64,000 nt of DNA from Tritrichomonas musculus (taxonomy: Eukaryota; Parabasalia; Tritrichomonadida; Tritrichomonadidae). The notes beneath the pieces were generated by a model. It ran no database searches, was not told where the DNA came from, and saw only the letters and a program-made list of their open reading frames with translations. This document shows positions 1-9,977 of this stretch, one piece after another (the first letter of the stretch is position 1; each line of letters starts with the position of its first letter). The stretch lies in contig JAPFFF010000059.1 in the NCBI GenBank assembly GCA_039105265.1, positions 620,001-684,000 on the forward strand, given 5' to 3'. A program made the position numbers and the translations under genes.

Positions 1-378
1 ATGTATATATATGTATAAAAAAAATTAGCAATAACATTTCAAATTTTTAACCTCAAGTGCGAGTTGAATGGTAAAAAGTAATAAAAAGATTGTTCACCTA
101 TCTAATGTTGATTTACAAGTTTGAAAGTTTGAAAAAACAAATTAAAAAATGAGGTTTTAGTTTCCGAATAAGTCTGTTTTTCTAAGATGAGTTTTTTATC
201 TAAGTTATCAAAAAAAGTAATAATAAAAACAATAACTTATGTATCTTTATACAATATATCTTTAAATTTGAAACTTAGCTATCTATTTATAATTAAATAA
301 ATAAAAATATTTTACCCTTAAGAAATTCAATTAAATTAAAAAGAGAGTTCTTTAATCAATAGCCATATCTTACTACTG
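1..378. other. AT-rich intergenic, nothing recognised
   Basis: Plain AT-rich sequence with no coding signal, repeat or RNA gene that I can recognise, up to the terminal inverted repeat that begins at about 379. Confidence 0.5.
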
Positions 379-542
379 CCCTTTTTTCCCCTTGCTTTGC
401 AGATTCACCCAAATAATCAATTCAAAAAATTGTATGATTTTCAAAGTAAATAATTATTTGAAATTTCAATCAAAAGAAATATTTCTATGAGTATATCGAA
501 TATTGAATAGCATCATATTTTAATTTATCTATTTCTTATCAA

Positions 543-626
543 AGAAGATTAATAACAGAAGATCAGTAACAGAAGATTAATAACAGAAGATCAGTAACAG
601 AAGATTAATAACAGAAGATTAATAAC
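543..626. repeat. 14-bp minisatellite, six units
   Basis: Six tandem units of about 14 bp with core ACAGAAGATTAATA, alternating with a variant reading ACAGAAGATCAGTA. Non-coding. It lies inside the TIR-bounded element at 379-1670. Confidence 0.75.
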
Positions 627-631
627 ATAGA

Positions 632-762
632 CAACCTTTAATTAACAACAAAGACTTCCTTTAATCTGCAACAAAGACTTCCTTTAATCTACAACAAAGA
701 CTTACTTTAATCTGCAACAAAGACTTACTTTAATTAGCAACAAACACATTCTTTAACTAACG
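632..762. repeat. 23-bp minisatellite, about five units
   Basis: Directly follows the 14-bp array. Units of about 23 bp share the core CAACAAAGACTTCCTTTAAT; the first and last units are degenerate. No coding role is visible. Two different minisatellites side by side suggest slippage in the interior of a non-autonomous transposon. Confidence 0.75.
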
Positions 763-1839
763 ACGAACTGAAATTGAAACTTTTTTTTAATTTAGTCAAT
801 AAAACTCAATTCCTAATGAAAATATTTTATTATGATTTAGTTTTTATAACAAAACCATTAATATATGCAAAATATTATAAAATTTTAAAAAAAATCATAT
901 TAATTATTAAATAAAAAAGCTTCAATTTCTTTTTACATCGAATAATTAATGTTTCTGTTATCTATATCAACTAAAATTCTCTATTATTTTGATTTCATGG
1001 TTAATTATAATGTTATTTCATTTTATATTTTTAAGTTTTATGGAATTGAACGCATCATATTCATAATAATTATAGATATTAGCCAAACAAATAGAAAAAC
1101 AATATTAATATTTATGATTCTTTTATTTCTTTTGTATGATATTTTAATTGATTAACAAAAATGAAACTGATCAAAATTATATCTTTTTTATAATAATACT
1201 AAGGATAACTAAGATTTAATAGTGATCGATAAATATTAGATTATTTTATATGTGGATCGAAGAGATCTATTTTTTGGAAATTGAATCATGCAGAAAGATT
1301 TGGTATTGCTTAGTAATTATTTTTCCAAAAGAATAGCTAATATTATTGTAAAAAGGAAGATATGGAGAAGTTCCAAAAAAGCATAGTTTCTAGTTTGATG
1401 CTTTTAATACATGCTATTCAAAGCCACTAAGAAAATAACAAGTGATTTTTATAAGAATACGTTTTACTGATCGAGAAAAACTTTGATTTTCATTTTTTTA
1501 ACGTATTTAAACGTATAAAAAATATAACCATTTTTATTTAATTGAGATAATTGATAGAATAAGATAAAAGTCATTCAATAAAATATTTATTTTATTTGAA
1601 TTATTGAATATATTTGAAATTAATTAATTTTTTTTATTTGGGTGAATCTGCAAAGCAAGGAAAAAAAGGGTATCAATTTAGAATTATTCAGGTATGCATT
1701 GATGTCATGTGTATTGCAACAAACACATTGAAATCCACATATTTTATATGATTAAATAATCTTAATCAGCTGAATTATTGAAAAAAAACTAATGAATAAA
1801 TAAATAAATATAAAAATAAAAATATAACACTAAATATAT

Positions 1840-2285
1840 CAGATCGAATGATTTCCATGAAGATGACTGTGCGAGGTATAAATTATACAATTCCGGTACA
1901 ATGGTTTGGGGAGCTATTGGAAAGAATTACCGATCTCTACTTGTATTCTCTAAAGAATATGTAAATTTTCCAAGAAAGCAGATTTTTTTGACGATACCAT
2001 TCAGAAGCTTGGGAAATTAAAATATGTTTTCCAACAAGACGGAGCTACTACTCACACCACCAACAGCACATATAAATACCTAGAAAAACATGCTTTGATT
2101 CTATATGGATGATTTGCCAGCTCTCCTGATTTGTCGCCCATTGAAATGGTTTGAGCTTATATGAAGAACATATTATCATTTGAAAAGCAACCAACAAATC
2201 AGGAAGAGTTGGAAGAAGCGTTATTCTTAATTTGGAAACCAACGATTCATCAAGATTATATCAACAATTTAATTGATACTTTTGA
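1840..2285 (+). pseudogene. Tc1-like (DD34E) transposase, C-terminal fragment, broken
   Basis: The DNA encodes the catalytic half of a Tc1/mariner-superfamily transposase. A block reading GTMVWGAIGKNY begins near 1895. After a frame change near the T-run at about 1985 come FQQDGATTHT (second catalytic Asp, codon 2038-2040) and SPDLSPIEMV (Glu, codon 2143-2145). There are 34 residues between Asp and Glu, which fits the Tc1 DD34E class rather than mariner DD34D. Two in-frame TGA codons (2110-2112 and 2152-2154) fall where this family normally has Trp. The N-terminal DNA-binding part is not recognisable. Decayed and non-functional; no TIRs could be assigned. Confidence 0.8.
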
Positions 2286-2289
2286 AAAT

Positions 2290-2587
2290 CGCAACTCAAT
2301 CTCACCTCAGTTTCTACCAAATCTATTGAATCGAATTCTTTTACTGGATGCTCTTCATTATCTGAAATCCCTTCAAATGCTTCTTTTATTGGCAGTGGAG
2401 CTTTTAGTAGATGTGAATCATTTAAAAAGATATCAATTCCTTTTTGTGGAAAATTCATTGAAAGCCATACTTTATATTTCTCTTACATCTTTGTTAAGAA
2501 CTATTAAAAATAGTGCATTTGAATATTGCATTTCGTTGCCAAATATAACGATTCATTCACATGTTTCGATTTGCAATTATGCTTATT
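2290..2587 (+). pseudogene. BspA-like leucine-rich repeat fragment
   Basis: In one frame the DNA reads SIESNSFTGCSSLSEIP, then FIGSGAFSRCESFKKISIP. After a frame change it reads SAFEYCISLPNITIHSHVS (around 2510-2570). These match the ~23-residue BspA/LRR_5 repeat (S-x-F-x-x-C-x-S-L-x-x-I-x-I-P) seen in the intact gene at 5291-8263. About three repeats survive, with no start and at least one frameshift. It abuts the Tc1-like fragment at about 2285, so the transposon end and the gene remnant were joined by insertion or deletion. The ORF that runs through both (2161-2589) is a chance fusion. Confidence 0.7.
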
Positions 2588-2840
2588 AGCAAATTTCAAA
2601 AATATTTATATTTTTTATAAATTTTAAACTGCCTTAAAAAAAATTAGATTTTTATCATAAATGTTAATAATAATGACTATAGTTTTATTTTTATTTATTA
2701 TGTAGTAACATACATAGAATCAATATATCCAATTTAATTTTGAAGTAATGCGCAATGCTACTAATAAAATACAATATATTTTCTCATCTCCTTTATTTGA
2801 AAAATTTTCTGACTTTAGTCTAAAAAAAGATGTCATAGTT
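2588..2840. other. AT-rich intergenic, nothing recognised
   Basis: No ORF, repeat or RNA gene that I can support. Confidence 0.5.
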
Positions 2841-3055
2841 TTTTAGGGGGTTTTCAAAAAAAAAAAAAAAAAATGCTTTTTGCTAAAAAAATAAAGTTTT
2901 TCGGAAAAAAACTATTTTTTTCGGAAAACGTTTTGAATGATTTTTGATCATCCAGACAAAGAAATTCGCAAAAATGTTTCTCAAAAATCAACTTTTTTCT
3001 GAAAAATTGTATTTTTTTCGAAAAAAACTTTTTTTTCCCCGAAAAACCCCTTTTA
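2840..3055. repeat. Low-complexity palindromic A/T block
   Basis: About 215 bp of alternating A and T runs punctuated by TTTTTCGGAAAAAA-type palindromes. An AGGGGGTTTTC-like motif near the left end is roughly mirrored by GAAAAACCCC near the right end. It may be a small foldback (MITE-like) element or simple low-complexity DNA. No target-site duplication was found. Confidence 0.35.
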
Positions 3056-3138
3056 TATAAAATATTAAATGCTAAACATTTTATTATATTTTACTTTTGG
3101 ATAACTCTAATATATAATGAGAAAAAAATTAATTTTAA

Positions 3139-4339
3139 GGGCATCAGTCCCAAAAATGTTGTAAACTTGCCAATATTGAATAAACTCATAGAATATATCT
3201 TTCAAAACTTCCAAATTATGAAAAAGTTTAGGTCAAAAATGATAATATTTGTCCTAAACGATCATAAAACAATTATTTTTTTAGACCAATAAAATTTTTA
3301 AAAAATAATTTTGAATTAAAATGTAAAAATTAGACTTGTGCAAAGTCCAGGACAATAAAACTTTTCAAGGACAACCGCAGGACTTAGGACTTTGTCAGGA
3401 CCATTTTTTTTTTTAAGAAAAAAAATGACATATTAAATTTTATTGAAAAAAACTATATATTCAACTTTTCCTTTTAATATGGATTTTTTTAAAAATCTAT
3501 AAATATATAAATAAAAAAAGATTGTTCACTTAATATTTTACTGATTTTATAACTTATATATGAAGTTATCCGTTTTAATGAGAATTAAAAACTTTCGGGC
3601 AGAATTAAATGATCAACACATAATTATTTTAGTATTTTAATAAAAGCATATTTTAAACAAAAAATATCAAAAATTATATTAACGCATTTTTTTAAAACAA
3701 AAATATAATAAAAATATCAAATATGTGCCATTAAGTCAAAGATAAAAATGTTTTTTAAATTAACTAAGTTTGTTTAGTCCTTTTGTTAAGCCTTGGTTTT
3801 TGTATTTACAATTGTATACAACTTGTCCGTTTAAAAATTACAATTGTAATTACAATTGTAAATACGTTATTTTCTCGATATTAGTTTTTTATTTTTATCT
3901 TGATCTACAATTATTTTTTTATATTAAAAATGTTTTAAATAATTTAAAAATAAAAAGATAAAATAGTAAAATTTTTTTCAAATTAAATAATATTATTTTT
4001 GATTCTTCATAAAATTTAAAAAATTTATTCGTATTCAAAAAGTTTCATTGATACTACAAATCAAAAAATCGTTATTTTATGAAAAAATACGTTAAAAAGA
4101 CGTTTATAGTATTTGTGATGTAAAAAAAATAAGGCCTACCTTTTGTCCAGGACTTTGCACAAGTCTCGTAAAAATAATGCATAAAAATATTTTTTTTTTA
4201 ATATATCATCAATCTAAAAATAATAAACATTTTATTTTGTCCAAAATACAATTTATTCTTCAGCTTTTTTAACTCCAAAAAAGATTAAAATATTTGAGAA
4301 ATCTCATTGAATTCTGATCATTGAATTGGACGTACGCCC
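3139..4339. mobile_element. piggyBac-like non-autonomous element (TTAA sites), interrupted
   Basis: Both ends sit on TTAA (3135-3138 and 4340-4343). The inverted ends read GGGCATCAGTCC on the left and GGGCGTACGTCC on the complement of the right. Without the hAT-like insertion at 3331-4167 and its duplicated target, the element would be about 360 bp, close to the 331-bp TTAA element at 14880-15210. The two also share a subterminal stretch of the type CAATATTGAA followed by AAACTCATAGAA (3170-3200 here; complement of about 15155-15185 there). No transposase. piggyBac-like is inferred from TTAA and the GGG ends only. Confidence 0.6.
3331..4167. mobile_element. hAT-like non-autonomous element with 8-bp TSD
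   Basis: The left end (3331 onward) and the complement of the right end (ending at 4167) share AGACTTGTGCAAAGTCC followed by A/T and GGAC, an inverted repeat of about 23 bp. The flanks carry the same 8 bp, GTAAAAAT (3323-3330 and 4168-4175). An 8-bp duplication and a TGTGCAAAG-type TIR are typical of the hAT superfamily. Several AGGAC motifs follow the left TIR, as subterminal transposase-binding repeats often do. The ~837-bp interior has no transposase; a 63-codon ORF at 3770-3961 is not convincing. It is inserted inside the TTAA element 3139-4339, so it is the younger of the two. Confidence 0.75.
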
Positions 4340-4353
4340 TTAAAAATATTTTG

Positions 4354-4381
4354 AAAAAAAAAAAAAAAAAAAAAAAAAAAA
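4354..4381. repeat. 28-bp poly(A) tract
   Basis: Uninterrupted run of 28 A residues starting 10 bp beyond the right TTAA of the piggyBac-like element. Nothing upstream looks like a retroposed gene, so I read it as a homopolymer rather than a retrotransposition tail. Confidence 0.7.
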
Positions 4382-5175
4382 GTGCTTTAACAGAGCATAG
4401 TTAGGTATGAAAAATGCAGGATGACTTGAAATATTATTATATAATATAAAATATAAGGAAATAAATATATTCCCTAAATATAAAGATTAAATTGACGTTC
4501 AATATAAAAAAAAATATATTTTAATTTTTTGAAAAAGAAAAAAAAAATTGATAAGTTTATTTCAAATAAAATTATCAATCAATGATATAAAATTGAATTA
4601 AAATCCTTTGAAAAAAATTGAAGTCTAAGAAAATTGATAATGATTTTCTGAGTTGTTTGATAGTTGTAAAATATTTTTAATTGAAAAAAATTGTGAGAAA
4701 AAAAGAGATTTCTGAGGAGTATAAAAAATAAAGTACTCAAAAAATTAAATTAGCAATAAAAAAAAATCCAACGTCACGATTCCAGATTTTTTTATTTATT
4801 TCATAATACGATTTCAAAATAAAACTAGTTGATCAGCCTTTTTTTCCAACTTGTGCCTATTGATCAAATGAATGTTCCTTATCATATCTTCATTCTTGGA
4901 AATATTTAAGAGCAAGCAAACACGAAATATTATAACTTATTGTTTTTTATCAACATTGCTTCAATCAAGATTTTTTTTAATCATGATATTAGTTATAAAA
5001 CACTCATTCTTTCATTCACTTTTTGAATGAATTAAAATTGAATACTTTACCTTAATAAGCTCTGCTTTAACTTTTTTCTGCTTATATTTATTATACATAA
5101 CTGTATTTTTTTTGGTAGTGAGGAAATCTGTGGCAAGAAATTGGTTTAATATTAGGAAAATTTTCTTTGTATAGA
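4382..5175. other. AT-rich intergenic, nothing recognised
   Basis: About 800 bp with no coding signal or repeat that I can support. Confidence 0.5.
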
Positions 5176-5225
5176 TAGGCTTGTTAAAAGTCCAGGACTT
5201 TAAGACCTGCCAGGACCTGCACTTT
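5176..5225. repeat. Solitary hAT-like transposon end
   Basis: TAGGCTTGTTAAAAGTCCAG followed by GACTT and two further CAGGACC-type motifs resembles the left terminus and subterminal AGGAC repeats of the element at 3331. No matching opposite end is visible before the coding sequence that starts at 5291, so this is probably a truncated relict. It lies just past the 3' end of the BspA-like gene. Confidence 0.5.
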
Positions 5226-5290
5226 TCTCTCAATTTTATTGACATATTTACTTTTCACTATTGTCAGAAATTTGATAAAACACAAAGATA

Positions 5291-8263
5291 TTAATTATTT
5301 AAAATCTTCATGATTTCGATTTTAGGGTTATCGCTAATATTTTCAAATTTGTAGTCAGAATGAATTACTATTTGTGCTAATGATGAACAACCTTTAAATG
5401 CGTCATATCCAATATATTTAATTGTTGAAAGAAATTCAATTTGTTCTAATGAAGAACAGTCTTTAAATGCATTTGAAGCAACATATATTTCAGAAGAATG
5501 AACAGTTACCTGCTTCAATGATGAACAATCTAAGAAAGTGCTAACATGAATCGTTCCTACTGATTCTGGAATTGATATTTTTTCTAATGATTTGCATCCA
5601 TCGAAAGCAGACCATCCAATTTCAGTAACAGTTGGAGGAAGAAAAACATTTTCTAACGATATACATTCATAAAAACATGATGAACCAATTGAAGTAACAG
5701 AATATGGAATTTCAATTTGTTTTAGTGATGAACATCTCAAGAATGCAATATCATCAATAGTTTTCAATGAAGAATTCTTTTCAAAGGAAATATTATTCAA
5801 GCTACTGCAACATCGGAATGCTGCTTTCTCAATTGATGTTAATGATGATGGCATTTCAATTTGTTTTAGTGATGTGCATTCTTCAAATGCTGATTTGCCA
5901 ATTGTAGATAAATAAGAAGGCCTTTCAAATGCTATTTGTTCAAGTGATTTGCATTTGTAAAAACTCTTTTCTCCTATTGATTTTACAGAAGATGGAATTT
6001 CAATTTGTTTTAGTGATGTGCATTCTTCAAATGTTGATTTGCCAATTGTAGATAAAGAAGAAGGCTTTTCAAATGTTATTTGTTCAAGTGATCTGCATTC
6101 ATAAAAACTCATTTCTCCTATTAATTTTACAGAAGATGGAATTACAATTTGTCTCAAAGAAGTGCATTGATAGAAAGTATTGTTTTCAATTTTTTCAAGA
6201 GAAGATTCTATTGAAAATGTAATATCAGTCAATGATTCACATGAATCAAAGGCATATTCTCCAATTACTTTTACAGAAGGAGGAATGATTATTTGTTGTA
6301 ATGAGCTGCATTTTTGGAATGTGTGATGGCCAATTTCAACAAGAGAGGAAGGAAGATTTATTTCCCTGAGAGAATTACATTGACCGAAATTAGAAATAAA
6401 TTTCAATGGAGAAACGATAGCTATTTGCTTGATTTTGTATAATTGTGTAAAATTGAAAGAATGCCAATTGTAATTATCTGGGAAAGTAATTGACATTTTA
6501 GAAGCACTATATAATTTAAAGTAATATTTACTATTATTTACAATATTAATAACTTGTAAAATATCACATTCAATTTCATTGATCATGCCGCAATCGGTAA
6601 ATGTATTGTCAACAAATGTTGTTTGTCGAGATATAATTGTGATTTTTTTCAAGGACGAACAACCTTGAAAAGCAAAATAACCAATTGTTGTCACTGATTC
6701 AGGAATTGTTATTTCTTCTAATCCACAATAAGCAAAAGAACTCTCTCTGATCTTTGTAACAGAAGAAGGAATCAAAATTGATTTCAAAGACTTGCATCTT
6801 TTGAATGCATTATTTTTGATTATTGTAACTGAATAAGGAATAATTACTTTTGATAAGTTTTCGCATTCGTAAAAAGCATTCTCTTCAATTGATGTTACTG
6901 AATAAGGAATTTTGATTTGTGTCAGTTTAGAGCATCTAGCAAAAGCACTTTTACCTATTGAAGTTATAGAATTTGGAATGAAAATATGTGTCAAACAAGA
7001 ACACTTCTCAAAAGCACTGATATCAATTGATTTAATAGTTGGAGGAATTGCAATATCATTAAAGCTAATTTGACGGATAAATTTGGAATCAATTGATTTT
7101 TTATTCTTTAATAAATAATAAAAGATATCAACACTACTTAAAAAAACAGGACGAATTAATTTTATATCATTTTCAATAGATGAATAAGGATAAATTTCTT
7201 TCATTTTTTTCATAAAATGGATAGCGAGCATATTATATCCATTCTCATAAATATCAACAAACAAGCTTTCATCATTGAATTCATCAGGAAAGTTTTCATA
7301 ATTGCGATATTTAATTGAATATCTTATAATATTATTTTTAAAATTATAGTATATATTGTCTAAATTTAAGTGATTATCCATTAGATATCGAGCTATATTA
7401 TTATGATTGCATTTAATAGCTTCAAAATAGATTTTTTTTACAAAATCTTTTCTCATTTCAACATGGTTTTCTTCAAGTAGATGAATCATTTGGGCACTAT
7501 TAGAATGGATTGCATAAATCCATGATGATTCTGTCAATTTAACATTATTGTAAAGTAAATATTGTACAATTTGAATTGAATCATAATATATTGCATAATT
7601 AATTAAATTTGGTTGATTTTTAATCAAAAAATAATTTGTTTCAAATGTTGATTGCTTTATTGGTACCGATAATTGCATGTTTGTTTGATTTGAATATTTG
7701 ATAAATTCTTCAACTAAATCTTGATGAATTAAAGAACAAATATATGAATCATTTACTCCACTTTGACGTTTGAATTCAAAATTATCATCATGAATTATGG
7801 CGTTTTCTTCAATTCTGTCTTGGAAAGTTTTACAAATAAATGGTTTGATCTCAGGATAAAAAAAATGATCAGATTTAAATTCATATTTTATGCACAAAAG
7901 ATTTGCAATAGTTTCATCAACTGTAATTATTTCCTTTTTGATTAAAAAAAGTAGAATTCGCTTGTTGTTTTTGAAAAAATTGAATATTTCTTTATTTGAA
8001 AAATTTTTTTTCAAATCATCTTTGTAAAAAAGAAGAATTTCTTGTATTTTGTTATTAAATGATCCTTTATTATCATTATGGTATTTTGATATTTTGGATA
8101 TTAAATAGAGAAACTCCATAAATTCCATTCGATTAAATAATATTTTTTGATTTTCAACAAAGCTTGTAATTGTTTTGATATCATCATTATAATCATCATC
8201 ATTTTCAAGAAATTCAAGAAGAGTCTGATATAAATCTTTTAATTTATTGATATAATCCTGCAT
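5291..8263 (-). CDS. BspA-like leucine-rich repeat protein with ankyrin-like N-terminal half
   Basis: A 990-residue protein. I start it at the ATG at 8263. The reading frame is open eight codons further, but that upstream start would be TTG, and an initiator-like TCACA lies just 5' of the ATG. Residues 1-200 are a Lys/Glu/Asn-rich helical region (MQDYINKLKDLYQTLLEFLEN at the start) typical of a large trichomonad family. Residues about 215-300 are ankyrin-like (INYAIYYDSIQIVQYLLYNN). From about 400 to the end there are roughly two dozen LRR_5/BspA repeats of ~23 residues (S-x-F-x-x-C-x-S-L-x-x-I-x-I-P-x-S-V). No signal peptide or C-terminal membrane segment is evident, so a cytoplasmic binding role is more likely than a surface adhesin (inference). 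The gene is intronless, ends in TAA and has no operon partner. Ligand unknown. The central and C-terminal repeats are near-duplicates of each other, showing internal expansion. Confidence 0.88.
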   Translation of the reverse strand: MQDYINKLKDLYQTLLEFLENDDDYNDDIKTITSFVENQKILFNRMEFMEFLYLISKISKYHNDNKGSFNNKIQEILLFYKDDLKKNFSNKEIFNFFKNNKRILLFLIKKEIITVDETIANLLCIKYEFKSDHFFYPEIKPFICKTFQDRIEENAIIHDDNFEFKRQSGVNDSYICSLIHQDLVEEFIKYSNQTNMQLSVPIKQSTFETNYFLIKNQPNLINYAIYYDSIQIVQYLLYNNVKLTESSWIYAIHSNSAQMIHLLEENHVEMRKDFVKKIYFEAIKCNHNNIARYLMDNHLNLDNIYYNFKNNIIRYSIKYRNYENFPDEFNDESLFVDIYENGYNMLAIHFMKKMKEIYPYSSIENDIKLIRPVFLSSVDIFYYLLKNKKSIDSKFIRQISFNDIAIPPTIKSIDISAFEKCSCLTHIFIPNSITSIGKSAFARCSKLTQIKIPYSVTSIEENAFYECENLSKVIIPYSVTIIKNNAFKRCKSLKSILIPSSVTKIRESSFAYCGLEEITIPESVTTIGYFAFQGCSSLKKITIISRQTTFVDNTFTDCGMINEIECDILQVINIVNNSKYYFKLYSASKMSITFPDNYNWHSFNFTQLYKIKQIAIVSPLKFISNFGQCNSLREINLPSSLVEIGHHTFQKCSSLQQIIIPPSVKVIGEYAFDSCESLTDITFSIESSLEKIENNTFYQCTSLRQIVIPSSVKLIGEMSFYECRSLEQITFEKPSSLSTIGKSTFEECTSLKQIEIPSSVKSIGEKSFYKCKSLEQIAFERPSYLSTIGKSAFEECTSLKQIEMPSSLTSIEKAAFRCCSSLNNISFEKNSSLKTIDDIAFLRCSSLKQIEIPYSVTSIGSSCFYECISLENVFLPPTVTEIGWSAFDGCKSLEKISIPESVGTIHVSTFLDCSSLKQVTVHSSEIYVASNAFKDCSSLEQIEFLSTIKYIGYDAFKGCSSLAQIVIHSDYKFENISDNPKIEIMKILNN

Positions 8264-8270
8264 GAATTTA

Positions 8271-8275
8271 TGTGA
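8271..8275 (-). promoter_or_regulatory. Putative initiator element (TCACA) of the BspA-like gene
   Basis: Read on the minus strand, TCACA ends 7 bases before the ATG at 8263. It fits the trichomonad initiator consensus TCA(+1)YW, which is known to lie within about 20 bases of the start codon. It supports the ATG rather than the upstream TTG. A 5-base match is weak evidence alone. Confidence 0.45.
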
Positions 8276-8344
8276 TGTCTTTAACAAATTTTATAAATTT
8301 TATAAATTTTTCCAAAAATTTTCCACATGCCAACTAAATTAGAT

Positions 8345-8745
8345 ATAGATGCCTGAAAAAGTTGCCAACGACAGGAAAAAGTTGCCAACAGGGGCCTTAA
8401 AAGCATTTTTTCAGCATTTAAACAATGCGATATAAAAAAGAAATCATTGTTTCATTATTTGTTACATTTTAAATTATAAAAAAATGTTTATGTTTCATTT
8501 TTTTAAACAAATTTTGTTAATTTTTTTAAAAATTTTTATGTTAACTTTTTCTTAGCATTTCAATTGAGCATTGAATATAAGATATATATATATCTTCATA
8601 TTTTTTTAATTATTACTTTTTATTACATATTAATAATATTTAATATAATTTAAATATAATTAATTATAACTTTCATTTAAATATATCCTTAAAAAGGTCA
8701 TCGTTGGCAACTATTTCCCGCCGTTGGCAACTTTTTCTCGCCACT
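8345..8745. mobile_element. MITE-like element with ~50-bp TIRs carrying doubled GTTGCCAAC motifs
   Basis: The left end (8350-8400) contains GAAAAAGTTGCCAACG twice in direct repeat. The right end (8690-8743) holds the same pair inverted (CGTTGGCAAC twice). The two arms align over about 50 bp with modest divergence. The ~300-bp interior is AT-rich and non-coding. I could not fix a target-site duplication or superfamily. It sits about 85 bp upstream of the BspA-like start codon, so it could affect or supply upstream promoter sequence. Confidence 0.65.
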
Positions 8746-9214
8746 TTATATTCAATTTTCTGATGAGTTATATAATTTTTTCAATGAAAATTTTAAAAAT
8801 TTAATTCCTTTAAAAAATCAATATTTGAGAATCTTTACAATTATTTCTTTTCTGTTTTTGAAAATAATCATATGTTACTATCTAATAAATGATATCACAT
8901 CATGATATAATCTAGTGACAAAATATAGATAAAATTTTTTAGGTATGGTGATCGAGAAGTGAAGTGTCAGAAAAATTAAAAAATCCATGGAATGAGTTGA
9001 TATTTTGTATTTGGGAATAAAATTATTATTTTTGAAATTCTAAGCATCAATTTAAAGATATGAATAATTAGGAAATTCGAATTTTTTCGTTTATCCAAAA
9101 AAAAAGTTATTATATTGATTCTGAAACATTAGATTCATATATGGGACCTGAAATTAAATTTAATTTCCTATGAGTGATGATGTTTTTACCGTAAAGTTTT
9201 CTCCGATAGAATAA
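8746..9214. other. AT-rich intergenic, nothing firm
   Basis: No intact gene. A short open stretch near 9110-9175 (IDSETLDSYMGPEIKFN) may belong to the degenerate BspA-type remnant that follows, but this is not secure. Confidence 0.4.
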
Positions 9215-9388
9215 CCTCCTGTGAATATTGAAATAGATCAAAATAAGGTTTCAATTAAAAAAATATAATGGACTGGGAGGAAAAGTTATTATTCCAGAAA
9301 CTATTGAGAATTATCCTGTAACATTAATAGAACAATCAGCATTCGAAAATACTGACAAAAAATTGAATATAGTATCACTCATTTAATC
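9215..9388 (+). pseudogene. BspA-like N-terminal repeat remnant
   Basis: The DNA reads NIEIDQNKVSIK and then, after a one-base shift in an A-run at about 9260, KYNGLGGKVIIPETIENYPV followed by TLIEQSAFENTDKKLN. The motif Y-N-G-x-G-G-x-V-x-I-P-x-T-I-x-x-Y-P-V-T-x-I-x-x-x-A-F is characteristic of BspA/LRR_5 proteins and differs in style from the repeats of the gene at 5291-8263. It ends at a TAA near 9387. No start codon or downstream repeats survive, so I call it a fragment. Confidence 0.6.
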
Positions 9389-9977
9389 TCATTCAATTTT
9401 TTTTTCAATAACGTAAAATTTCACAAATTTAAAAGTCTCTTTCATTATAAACTTAAATATTTTCTCACAATTTCGAAATTTTTTCATTTTTTTCTCACAA
9501 AAAAATAGATATCTTCTATGAAAAATTCTTAAAATCAAATTTTCATGAATGGAATCAAGTTTTTATTCGGAAATCACATAATTCCCAATCGGAAATCGCT
9601 TTCAATCTAGTAAATCCGATTCTATATCCAAATATTTACGAAAATATTAATTCGCATTCCAAATATGATACATAATAATTATTCATATCTTGTTGACTGA
9701 TGCAAAAAATATTCACAGGATATGAATTTACAAATGTTTCCGTAATTTTATTAAGCAGCAAATCAAAAAAAAAAATTTCTTTTTTACATGAATCATATTA
9801 ATAATTATATATATAGGAATATATCATCAAAGAAAACTTTAGATCAATTAGAAACCGAAAAAATTATAACAATAATAAAAGCAAATATATTAATATTTTT
9901 TTACACTTTTGTTTATATATCAAGAATTATTCATTGCATCAAATAATTACTTATTTGGAGGCCAAACGCATTCATTA
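9389..9977. other. AT-rich intergenic, nothing recognised
   Basis: About 590 bp without coding signal or repeats that I can support; it lies 3' of the kinase gene. Confidence 0.5.

Larger units (their letters stand above)
379..1670. mobile_element. Possible degenerate DNA transposon bounded by ~35-bp TIRs
   Basis: Positions 379-414 and 1635-1670 are inverted copies of one another over about 35 bp, with only a run-length difference in the T/C tract. The shared core is TTGCTTTGCAGATTCACCC. This is the arrangement of a ~1.3 kb element with terminal inverted repeats. I found no clean target-site duplication outside the repeats, and the interior has no transposase I can recognise; a 68-codon hydrophobic ORF at 949-1155 looks like chance in AT-rich DNA. 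Two short tandem arrays lie inside. Superfamily unassigned. Confidence 0.5.

Noticed and set aside
949-1155. 68-codon hydrophobic ORF as a small membrane protein
   Set aside because: Composition is what AT-rich random sequence gives (Ile, Phe, Leu, Tyr); it lies inside a TIR-bounded element and has no supporting feature.
2110-2154. Nuclear genetic code reading TGA as Trp
   Set aside because: The intact genes use TGG for every Trp I checked, and the kinase gene appears to stop at TGA; two codons in a decayed transposon are not enough.
2161-2589. 142-codon ORF as a novel gene
   Set aside because: It is a Tc1-like transposase tail running by chance into a BspA fragment read partly in the wrong frame.
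8264-8287. Eight-codon N-terminal extension of the BspA-like protein
   Set aside because: It would begin with TTG, whereas an ATG preceded by an initiator-like motif and matching the family N-terminus follows.
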